From positions 174,768-238,767 of the forward strand of contig JAPYMA010000149.1 of assembly GCA_035041965.1 (NCBI GenBank): a stretch of 64,000 nucleotides of DNA. The letters are read 5' to 3'. This DNA comes from Anisakis pegreffii (Eukaryota; Nematoda; Chromadorea; Rhabditida; Anisakidae). Under the pieces are notes generated by a model. That model had not been told where the DNA came from and searched no databases. It saw only the letters and a program-made list of their open reading frames with translations. A program made the position numbers and the translations under genes. Shown here piece by piece: positions 54,615-64,000 of the stretch. Each line of letters opens with the position of its first letter. The stretch's first letter is position 1.

Positions 54615-57600
54615 ATGATTCATTTGAATGGAACAGTGAATAGAGGTGCGTTGCCATATGCAATAATGATGTCGATTTTAGAGAGTAAAATGATACTGGT
54701 GAAGAGCTTAGTGGCGCTGGCAACTGAAAAATTGTTATTGAAAACATCAGGACAAGAATTTTTGGATGGGATCGATTATATGTATCGTGTTGGATTAGCA
54801 CCGGATCGTTTATCGGTGATGGAAACTGCGAGTGGAAAATTTATTCTTCAATTTCATTCCAGTTGTGATTTACGTCCTTTCGCTGTTGGTTTTTTTTTTT
54901 TGTTGCTTATTCGTTCGTTTCTTATTCCATTTCATTCATAAAAATTTCATTGTTTTATCATGTTGGATAACGATGAATTATGGGTAATTTAGTGATTTGA
55001 ATTCGGAGTATCGTGATCTAATTTTTAAAATTAAAATAGTAATTTTGAAAATGAATATAATCATCTCCTTTAGTGATGAGAGGAGACGTTGATAAAAAAA
55101 TGTGTTCTGTGGTGATATTATTTGTTGTAAATAATAAAAGTATCTTTTTTTGCTGTTGATGAAGATAGATAAGGTTTTTATTATTTGTTTCTAATGTTTT
55201 GGTCAGGCTGTACAGAGCTCTTCTCTTGTGCAACTCACTGCCTTTCACGTTTCCATATTCACACTCTCAATTATGCTCGAGTATTTAACTTTGACATCGA
55301 TTGCCTTATCGCTGCTCCCAGAGAGACCGTCAAAATGAAGTACTGGAACACTAATGGGAATATGAATATGAAAACATGACTCAGCAAAACCAACCAATTC
55401 CAATTGAAAAAAAAGTAACGTAAACACGAAGACTAGAAGCAATTAATGAAAATCACATTTATCTGTATGAATGAAAAAATGTATTTCAATTATCTACAGT
55501 AGATTTCATTATCGGGAAGAAATTCGAACAATGAAGAATTATTATCACTGTAATGTTTTATTATGTCTGACCGTGAGGGTTATAGCTAATAGCTTTAGGT
55601 TTAATCGTCGACCCTTGCATCTGTTCATTCTTCTAGAGTTAAATTGACTCGGAACGACTGACAAATGTCATTTATTGAGTCAAAGTTGACAGTAAACCAT
55701 TTGTGCGGGTTGTCATCTCCCTGCAATGATTTATTGCTGAACGGATGAAAAACTGTAAATTCACATCAAATTAAAAACGAATCACAACTCAATATAATCC
55801 CAATGATATTCTTCTTTTTAAGGTGTAAAATCTTTTAGGGTTCATTCAAACGGATGATTACTCATAGTCAGTGTTGAAATTAAGTTGTCATTTCGTTTTC
55901 GTTGTAGTATTATTATCACTTATTATTATGAGTATCATTAAACAAGCATTTTTTATAGGCAAATTATCCAAATTTCCAACGACTTCTGCGCGGTATCGTG
56001 CATATAAGGGCATGGCACATAAAATCGATCGAATTTTTGAATGTTGATTTCAAGATGGCTGATATACCGGACGTGGAACGCACTATTGAGGTTTGTTGTT
56101 CTTCATGTTCTATAGTTCGTTTTCATCTCTTTATCAGTGCACAATTCTCTTTTGTTGAGAAACTGTTGAGGTTGACGCTTTCTCTCAGATTTTGTATTTT
56201 GCGAAGCATGAAGATGTTTTCATTTGATGTTGAGAAAACATTTTGAAATCTTTCAATTGATGAGTGTCTTGAGGTTGACGAAATCTTTCAATCTTTTGAT
56301 ATAATTGGTGCCTTTCTTGCTACTGATTCTTATTGGAGCCATTATGGTTGCTTAATGTTTCATTCACGTTAACAACATATTCGAGTTAATTTTCACTTCG
56401 TATCGATGTATAGTTTAATTTGGTAGAAGTATAATATGTACATAGTCGTAGACGCAGTGGAGGCCAGGGGAAGGGGGTGGGGTGGTAGCGCGTCTTCCCG
56501 CTCCCCCTCCTCCCCCTCCCCCACCTGGATGTTGCGAGAAAAGGGAAAAGACGATGGAAGGGAAAACGAAGGGTGAAAATGATGGAGGGGAGGAAAAAGA
56601 AGAGAAAATGAACTTATTGTTTGAAGAATTCACTTTAAAATTCGACTTTTTTTAGACCAGGCAATTTTGCGACACCTCCCCCCCCTCCTTCCCCCCTCCC
56701 TCTTCCAAAAAAGGTCCTGGCTACGCCGTTGCATACAGTTTAGTGGGACTGACCACCGAACATTGTGGATTATACTTTCACGAAACTCTACCGTGCGGAT
56801 TTCTCGTTGTTTGCATTATACCTGTGTAGTAGTGTTTGGTTGAGGTATAATGTGGTTAGTGCGTCTTAAAAGAAGTATAGATTGTTTTTGTAGGGATATT
56901 TAGCGTGAATAAATTTCATACTTTGGGTGAACAGAAAACAGTACGAACGAATTATGATTATGAATTCCGTTTTATTGTTTCGTATTTTGTATTAAAAGTA
57001 CTCATGCACATTTGTCCTTTTAATCTTTTCGAAATCAATTCAGAAAATTCACATTGATATTCGATGACACTGAATAGGATGATGTTTATGTTAATGCAGT
57101 GTAGTTACGTCAAACGATTACCGTACCATTGATTATTCGCATGCTATTGAAATTGGGGGAATGTCCAACTGAAAGAATCAAAAATTATGAAGTCTTCAAA
57201 ATAGTCCCTTGCGAGGACACATTGAGTGCAGAATATCTGAACAAATCGCTAAGAAGAACGATAAAATCAAAAATTTTATTGCGAATACTTTTGGATTGAA
57301 GCATTCGGATTAGCGTTTGCACATCCTCATTGATACCCATTGTTTCATCAGTTCTACGACTGATGGTTTTTTCTACGAGTGGGAGAAACCAAACGGTTTT
57401 TTTTTTGAGATGCGATGGGGTAGAGAGATGAAATTGGGAAATGTGATTTTAGATTTCTAGTGAGTGTGTCGAATTTCTTCCAGCAGCAGTTAGATTCACA
57501 TCCGTTTCTCTGTTAAAAGTGATGGCATTCGAACGAAATTTCGGAATCTGACCGAACTGACATTCCAACCCTCGGAATTCCGGCCGAACTTCAAAATTGT

Positions 57601-59281
57601 TTAGTCGAAATCCGAATGTTGGGATGTCGTCGTTCGTTCGCCATCACCATTTGTTAGTTTTGAATGGTTCGTGTTGGATTATTCAGCCGCACTTTCGTTT
57701 TGTATTGAAGTCGATAAATTGAATCATTTAAGTACTGTAGAGATATCGATTAATGAATAATTAATCAAGCATTGGGAGAATTATTAATTTTCCAAATGTT
57801 GGTTTGCGTTCATATGGTATTTACTTTTGTGGTTCGTTTTCGTTGTGTTCACGAGAATTTGTATGATTCACCGAACTAATTATATGCTATAATCAGTGAA
57901 TGAATGATCTGATGTGATAAGTAGAAAGCAGATAATGAAAATGTTGAAAAGGAAGTCAATAGACTGAGTAAATGATATGAACTGTTGATAAAGTGAGAAA
58001 TTTGATTTTGATAAAATTTGATTTTTTGTTTTGAGTGCATTTAGTGAAAGTGAAATTCAGTTCAACTATTGTAAATGGTAGGGAAGGTGTGTGGAGATAG
58101 ATAGCTATTGTAGTGCGTATGATGAATGATCGATGAAGTTTGCAGAAATTGGAAGTGTCACTGGTATTACTTCGTAACTGTACGTTCACAACGATAATGA
58201 AGCCATCGCATGCATATCGTATATTAATGGCTTTGAACAGGAAGAAACATGCAGTCGTTTGTGAATACGGCGAAGACAGGTTTCTTTCATCTTTCATACG
58301 GTACGTTTTGACGGATATTTACCTGACATTACATCACTCAGATGTTATGCATGTCAGGTAAATCCGAAACTTTTAGTAGTGATGGAGATTGTTTATTGAT
58401 GTGGGATAACCATAGCTGACTGATTTTGTTTGCATTCCACTTTGTGGTCCATTGAAATTCGTTGAAATCAAATGAAGCTCAGCTGTTGATAATTGATCAT
58501 ATTCATTCATCCAGATGATTACTTTAGCAGAACATGTAGACCTTTTGTATATGTTAAGCAAACTGAAATATTAAATTCAATACTAAAATGCCTACTTATG
58601 GTGTATTCTCAGATTTTGAAACATTTTCATGCTAATGAGTGTCAAGCAAGTCTCAGTCACATGCATTGAGATATTTGTGTAAAGGAACGATCGAAGAATT
58701 CAAACAGTCGAATTTTGCAAGTTGTCTCTTTATCATTGACTGCGTATTACATGTCACTGGGAAACTGAAAAATTTTTAAAGTTAACTGTAAAGGAAGTAT
58801 GCGTAAAAATTCGTTGATATTATCACGACACATAATCCGAATGCTGTAATCGATTATGCATCCGATAGAGTATTCGGTACTGTTTATGATAATTGCTCAT
58901 CATCGTAAGAATTCTGAAAGTTATTCATCACTGAACAAGAATCGATCCAATAGTGAAAGAATATGGCGATGGTTTGTAATTTAGTACGGACAGATAATTT
59001 ATGGGTTGCTATTGTTATTATATGCTACTGAACGATCAATCCTTCGATTGACTCGTATCGTTCCAAGCACAAATAACCAAAATTGAATTATACTGAATAA
59101 TCTGAAAGTTAAGACTGAAATTAGTAAGCGGGTAGATATTAGCATTATAATATTTTATTTGTGGTTATGAATGACGATCCGCTTTAGACTAAAAGAACGT
59201 GTATTGAGAGGTCCTCAACCATCAACTAATATGGGTATCGGAAAAGGCGCCCCGTGCCTGAATGCTGGTCCAGCTGTTTAG
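54615..59281 (+). CDS. hypothetical protein, four exons, 209 aa, family not recognised
   Basis: Four exons with matching phases and GT/AG borders: 54615-54884 (ends CDLRPFA before GTTGGT), 55959-56090 (starts ANYPNFQRLLRGIVHIRAW after TTTTTATAG, ends IPDVERTIE), 58146-58279 (starts KLEVSLVLLRNCTF after TTTGCAG, ends CEYGEDR across the junction) and 59188-59281 (ends APCLNAGPAV, stop TAG). All 630 bases form one frame. The protein is soluble-looking, with no signal peptide or clear transmembrane helix. The first ATG lies seven bases after TGACAG, a possible cis or trans acceptor. The middle exons alternate leucines in a way that loosely recalls leucine-rich or F-box-associated repeats, but I would not assign that. 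AATAAA at 59442-59447 suits a 3' end. The exons show coding character; whether the gene has further 5' exons is open. Confidence 0.65.
56446..56735. mobile_element. inverted-repeat element with purine/pyrimidine-rich interior
   Basis: The left end GCAGTGGAGGCCAGGGG (56455-56471) resembles the reverse complement of the right end GGTCCTGGCTACGCCGTTGC (56713-56732). Just inside both ends are G/C tracts that are mutually complementary (AAGGGGGTGGGG near the left, CCCCCCTCC near the right), so the arms could pair. Ends of the form GGC(T)ACGCC..TGC are common in non-autonomous DNA transposons. It lies in the intron between the second and third exons of the 209-aa gene. Confidence 0.65.
58312..58366. 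repeat. long-armed hairpin just after an exon
   Basis: CGGATATTTACCTGACAT (58312-58329) pairs with ATGTCAGGTAAATCCG (58351-58366), with a two-base bulge and 12 perfectly paired bases in TTTACCTGACAT/ATGTCAGGTAAA. The 21-base loop can itself pair ACATC with GATGT. It lies 33 bases into the intron after the exon ending 58279. Confidence 0.75.
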
Positions 59282-60497
59282 AGATTGCTGCTGATATGGT
59301 CAATTTTATTATTATTATATGTAAGATGTTAAGTTAAACTTATATTATTATATATAAGAGATATTAAGCAAATAAGTTCATATCCATTGTTTCGTTCTGT
59401 CTTAAAATATAATTTATTTGTTTATTTCTAATTCATTACATAATAAAAATATGTATTATAAAGAATTAATTCCATTGAACGTCACGAATTCAAGTAATTG
59501 CTTTGTTGAGTTATTTAATGATAACTCTCACATCATTCAACGCAATCCCAGTATATTTCTAATAATCGTGTGGTTGAACGATTAATATTTTTATTTTCAA
59601 AATTGCATTGTTCATCTTTTCCTTTCGGATAGTTGAGATTGATCAGTGTCACTTTATCGTTTCAGTAAGATGAACACTTGTTATCGACAAATGGAAATTA
59701 TTATTTCTATGAATATTTTCGTTTGCTTCTTATTGTGAGGATATTGAATGTTTCCATGTACAGATCCTTTGTTGAATTTGAAAATCTCATTTAATCGCAG
59801 TGAATAATCTCTCTGAAAGTTTGATTTTCTCGGCTTAATTGAAACTTTCCAATCGTGAGCAAACTATTGCTCCGACAAATTCTTCATTATTGAATTTAAC
59901 AACATTCATATCATTTTTTGTTTGTTTTGCATTCGTTGGATTTGTATATTTACGCTGTTGCACTGCTCTGAATTCCGTATTTGTGATTCATTTGGAATCA
60001 TTCGAATGTTTTTTTATTCATTGATTTCATTTTGCTTTTTTGTGTGAACAGCAACGAAGCTTTATCGTCCCTAATTGTATTATATTTTCTGTTTTGTTTG
60101 TTCGGTCTTACTCTCGCTGTTGTACGTCTGTTGTGAAATTTCGTGTCGTCTCTTGGTGGAAATCAACTGAGACATTTCTCACCTAAGCTGCAAATTAAGC
60201 CTAACCTTAAGCAACAACTTAAACTTGAAGTTGGAGGTGAACGCATAGTCTGGATGGGAAGCTTTGATCGAGCTTGATTCGGGTGTCAGCTGTTACTGTT
60301 CTGTTGATCTCGTTTGATTTCCATCAGCAGATTATGTGAGTTGTTCCGTTCGGTTACTGCTCTATGCTTCCGTTCGATCCGTCTAGTAGCAGTGATGACT
60401 AACACTGTAATTTTCATCTTCTTCTTCCAAATGACTCTGTATCGCGAACACTAGAAACAATTCTATTACTATTTCATTTTTTCACATTTTGCTCAAC
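59282..60497. other. 3' UTR of the 209-aa gene and spacer
   Basis: It holds an AATAAA at 59442-59447 and an imperfect TATTATTATATATAAGA-type repeat at about 59308-59370. No supported exon. Confidence 0.45.
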
Positions 60498-60640
60498 GCT
60501 CCAGTTTAATTCTGTAATGTCAGTGTGCATCGAGTGCAGCTTTTATTCATGATCACGATATCGGGTCAATAGAGCGTAAGACATGAGAATTTCATACTTC
60601 CATCGAGTAGGGTAAGGCTAAAATTACCTCTTCATTATCA
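60498..60640. repeat. dispersed repeat, copy 1
   Basis: It starts GCTCCAGTTTAATTCTGTAA, continues TGTCA, and later has ACATGAGAATTTCAT and AAATTACCTCTTCATT. The same order of motifs recurs at 61490, in the same orientation. The first 25 bases are identical apart from one position; the rest is diverged. Confidence 0.6.
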
Positions 60641-61489
60641 GCGCAGTAATAAGTTCGTTGCACATTGACTACCCAAGTTATTGACACTAATAACGTGGCG
60701 TGTTTAGCATTGATTAACTGATAACATATTTGTGATTATACTCGAAAATGATCGATTTCGTTTTTAGTTGATATTGTCGTGTAAATTAAATTTATTCGCT
60801 TGGAAACGTTTAGTGGCGTCCTCTTCATAGGATGATCTTCTTTTTGAAGTGTTATGCATCGGTTTATTGTGTCTTTTTCGTTAAAATATTGTTTGCTTTG
60901 TCTTGATAGAAAGGATTAATAACTGAACGGTTGAGTGGTGAATTAAGTTCATGTTTCAGTGCATAATTTTGGAGTTATATTTATCGATAATGCAATTTGC
61001 TGTGGAATGTCGATTGTTTGTTTTTTATTCGTTTCATTTTGTAAATTTGTGTAATTTATTATTGCGTTCATGTATATTATATGTGTTTTACTTTTGCATA
61101 GGAGTCGTTTATTTACAATTAATTATTTTTGTTGCATTTTATAGATGTTTTCAGTTTGTTTTATGTGGAGTTTAGTTATACTCATAATTTTTTGTTTAGT
61201 TTCGCAAGATTTTAATCAAAAATGAACATGGATACGTTTACGAATTGTTTGTAAAAATGATTTTAACTCAGAGTTTTATTTGTTCAAAGTATTGTTCTGT
61301 TGTGTAATTTGATATAATTCAATGTATTTGTTGACGATTGTTGGATATGATGAATTATATTCGTGATTCTATCATCACAAAGTGATCAGTTTTTGAGTTT
61401 GAAAATAAATCCACTTACACCATATAATGTGTATCGTCGATGAAGTACACCACAATTAATAAATAATTATGATTTTTTTTACTCAGAGT

Positions 61490-61580
61490 GCTCCATTTTA
61501 ATTCTGTAATGTCAAAAAAAATTTTTTCCACTTGACATGAATTTAAACGATACTGAAATTACCGCTTCATTCTCCACCGG
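61490..61580. repeat. dispersed repeat, copy 2
   Basis: It starts GCTCCATTTTAATTCTGTAA, continues TGTCA, then ACATGAATTTAAACGATA and GAAATTACCGCTTCATT, paralleling copy 1 at 60498. It is shorter between motifs than copy 1. Just downstream, an 11-base C run lies at about 61648-61658. Confidence 0.6.
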
Positions 61581-62573
61581 TGTACGCTTTATTCGCCAGA
61601 TCGACAGAGTGAATGTTCGTCAGATTTATTTATTGGATCTCCTCCTTCCCCCCCCCCCAACAATCTGTTAATGATATTGATACCAGAATATCCGTTGATG
61701 CTATTAAATGATAACCTACATGATTGGTTTTAATGCTGCCGTGATCCGTGTAAGGTTAGTTTGCGGGTTTGAGGTTGTTCGAATAATCGTGCATTCGCGA
61801 AAAGATAAATGGTAAGTGTGTAATCGATGAGCAAACATAAAAATGAAGACATTCGAAATGGTGACATTAAAACGATGACAACCAAAAGAAAGGCAGTCAG
61901 CGAACGTACACATAAAATCACAAATTGAAAATCAAGAAATCAGTTCATAATTCAAAATCAAACGTGCTCAGTGGTAAACAACGCAGTTTGTCTTCAGTGC
62001 GAAACCGCAAATAATGCAAAGCACGAAATGATGCACAAATAGCGAAATTTCAAAGTATTTTTGTATGATTTTTATTGATTTATAACGGATAGACAAATTA
62101 CATTCGTGCTAACAGCCGTTGTGGTCTGATTGAATGCGTTATTTGTTCGTTACTTACTTATTTTGCTTTTCATGAAGAACTTTCTAGGAGCTGCTGCATT
62201 GAATATCGTGGATTTGCAGGATTTTGTTTCACTGTGCGCCATTAGATATGGCAGATGATGGGTAAGCGAATAGATGCACCCGTCCCGTTTTGATGTTGTG
62301 CGTAAACGCTGTTTTCCTCTCCCTTCAACAATTCGGTATTTGATGGCAGTGTACAATATGAGAAGGAAATCGAAAAAATTTATTCAACGATCAAGCAGTT
62401 TGCGGCGAATACTTCGTCTGAGGTATCGAACGGATCACTTCCTCTTGACGAAACAAGCAATTTAAGAAGCCTGCTGTACAATTACGGAAATGTAAGAGAA
62501 CAACAATGAACAATTCTTCTCCTGAGATCCTTAACTCGCTGATTCAGGATCATTCATCTAAATAGAGCCACAT
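61581..62573. other. spacer and probable 3' UTR of the acetyltransferase gene
   Basis: No exon with splice support was seen on either strand. The frames present are short and antisense to one another. Confidence 0.45.
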
Positions 62574-63847
62574 TCAAGAAAGTCTTGCAAGTTCATCGAT
62601 GCCATCTTCGTTCAGTCGATACACAAACCATCCTTCCTCTTTCGTTAAATTAATTGATTTCACCTGAAACAAAACAAGAAACGTTTGAGTTTCATTTGAA
62701 TTGTTCCATACCAGTTCCACTAAAACACATTTCAAAGGTGTGCGATTATACAATACTAATCCGAATACAACCACTCAATTGTGATTATTATTATTGCAGT
62801 TAACAACAATTAAAACGCGAAGCAACATTGTTTTTATTTTGTCATTTTCATGAATTTTTTTATAAAAACTATAGCAATGTTTATTCAAGACCATCACCGC
62901 TATAATTTGCTGATAATTCTTTCCGTTCCACCACCTCTAAACTCCTTCAAAGAGGTGTTGCATTCAAAAAAATTGATTTTTCTAGATGAGCAAACGAAAT
63001 TTCAAAATGTATAAATATCACACATACAGATTCATTGCTTTTTCAACACCACAAAAACTTATCAGCTTCCAGAATTTCAATTACCCAACATTAAATACTC
63101 ACCAATTTGCTGAGATGGAGCGCTGTCGTTTATTTTATTTTATTTTATTGCTTTTTATTAATTTTGCTGTTTTTAAATTTTGGATTCGGTTCGGAACAAT
63201 TGTTAAATGCTTTCGAAAAAGATTGATTATCGTTTGATGAGTGAAAGTTGACATGAGAAATTTTACTGTTTTCTTCCGTCGTTTTTGTTTCTTATTTGAA
63301 ATATTTTTTGCTGGAAGGAAGGGAGCCCGTTCATTCATGAACGTAAAAACAAAGATCTGCATCGATGTTTGATGAATTAAACGGGTAGTTACAGTCAAAC
63401 TAATAGTTCTTGTAACATCTACTGTATAACCCCGAATATCTATCTCATGAAATGCGATATTTCACCTTTTCCGAGGGAGGCAGGAAGACTTGATGGCTTG
63501 AATTACATTGACGAGAAACATGAGGTAAAGAGACTGCTGAGGGGAGATGGTTCAAAAGTGGTGATGGAATTGAGGTGGGCCATATATTTGTGGTTATTTG
63601 GTATAATTCAGTAAAATTGAAATTCAGTAGAATCGTGAACTGCTCGCAGCGTTATTGTGTAATATGTTGATAGTATTCTATGAGTTTTGCTCGAATGAAA
63701 TATTCTTTATGAGTGAAATGCAGTCAAATTGAAGTAATCGTAAAGAAATAAAGCCAAATAAGCAACCTTATGGTAGAATTGAAGTGCATTTTCATTCCAG
63801 TCCAACACATCCCACTGTAAACGTTTCATCCTCATCTTTTGAGCTAA
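62574..63847 (-). CDS. SAT2: diamine/thialysine N-acetyltransferase (SAT family), C-terminal exons
   Basis: The end of a GNAT-fold acetyltransferase related to spermidine/spermine and thialysine N-acetyltransferases (human SAT1/SAT2, C. elegans D2023.4), which acetylate polyamines or thialysine with acetyl-CoA. The exons 63847-63767 and 62663-62574 join in phase 0 across a 1.1-kb intron. The first reads LAQKMRMKRLQWDVLDWNEN then ALQFYHK, matching the family's conserved W-N-x-x-(A/S)-hydrophobic-x-F-Y-x-(K/R) acetyl-CoA-fold segment. The second reads VKSINLTKEEGWFVYRLNED then GIDELARLS and a stop, matching the family's (D/N)L-(S/T)-x-E-E-G-W end. The acetyl-CoA P-loop (RGxGIG) and N-terminus lie beyond the right edge. 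SAT2-like is more likely than SAT1, but this is not settled by so short a piece. Confidence 0.87.
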
Positions 63848-64000
63848 CTGAAAGAAAACGTGTTCAAAATTCGTCACAAATAGATCCCTCGCTGTTGATT
63901 TCCTCACCGTTTCAAATCGTCGACAGTTCGATTGTTATTCAGTCAGTCTTGACTACGTACTTTGGTTACCATTGTGAGTTAGTTCATTTGATAAACAGAA
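63848..64000. other. intron of the acetyltransferase gene, to the window edge
   Basis: Upstream (minus strand) of the acceptor TTTCTTTCAG ending at 63848, no further exon is apparent before the edge. Confidence 0.5.

Noticed and set aside
62686..62774. Open segment VVVFGLVLYNRTPLKCVLVEL just upstream of the last acetyltransferase exon
   Set aside because: It could splice in frame, but the family alignment joins the exon at 63767 directly to the one at 62663; including it would break the conserved FYxK..EEGW spacing.

Overview
The window looks like a piece of an AT-rich metazoan genome, most likely a nematode. Genes are split into many short exons (15 in the RNF19-like gene, 29 in the condensin gene) by introns from about 30 bases to several kb. 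Acceptors are mostly TTTCAG/TTGCAG-like, with many AAG/GAG acceptors, and there are no bacterial operons or rRNA. The nematode call rests on overall style and on the compact gene pair at 51.3 kb; no lineage-specific marker such as an SL RNA gene was found. All gene names come from recalled protein families, not from a database search.

Plus strand, left half: the 3' end of a PP2A regulatory B'' subunit gene (PPP2R3 type, 540-1249) enters from the left edge. About 15 kb follow without a convincing gene; this stretch holds a 370-bp inverted-repeat element (3825-4196), a 55-unit AT microsatellite (6326-6435), a 36-bp tandem duplication near 11.5 kb and a pair of hairpins near 15.8 kb. Then come a complete RNF19-type RBR ubiquitin ligase (16319-23318, 957 aa predicted), a complete DTWD1-type tRNA aminocarboxypropyltransferase (26213-28128, 262 aa), an unresolved set of coding-like exons (29187-31857) and a complete BAP31 ER membrane protein (32118-33993, 216 aa, C-terminal KKED).

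Minus strand, middle: a 29-exon condensin I subunit D2 gene (48077 down to 36506, about 1525 aa). Just upstream of it on the same strand are threonine aspartase 1 (51318 down to 48807) and a small glutaredoxin-like protein (51890 down to 51344). The stop of the glutaredoxin-like gene and the start of taspase are only 25 bases apart, so the two are probably co-transcribed; condensin D2 may be a third member of the cluster.

Right end: a four-exon plus-strand gene of 209 codons with consistent splice phases but no family I recognise (54615-59281), a gene-poor stretch with two diverged copies of a dispersed repeat (60.5 and 61.5 kb), and the last two exons of a diamine/thialysine N-acetyltransferase on the minus strand that continues past the right edge.

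Introns and spacers carry several compact non-autonomous-looking elements, the clearest being a near-perfect foldback palindrome at 37874-37990 inside a condensin intron. The products serve ubiquitination, tRNA modification, ER trafficking, chromosome condensation, proteolysis and polyamine metabolism. These are housekeeping roles with no obvious shared pathway, and I see no clearly new multi-gene system. The best leads are the 25-nt gene junction, the unrecognised 209-aa protein, the foldback element and the unusual splice-site preferences.
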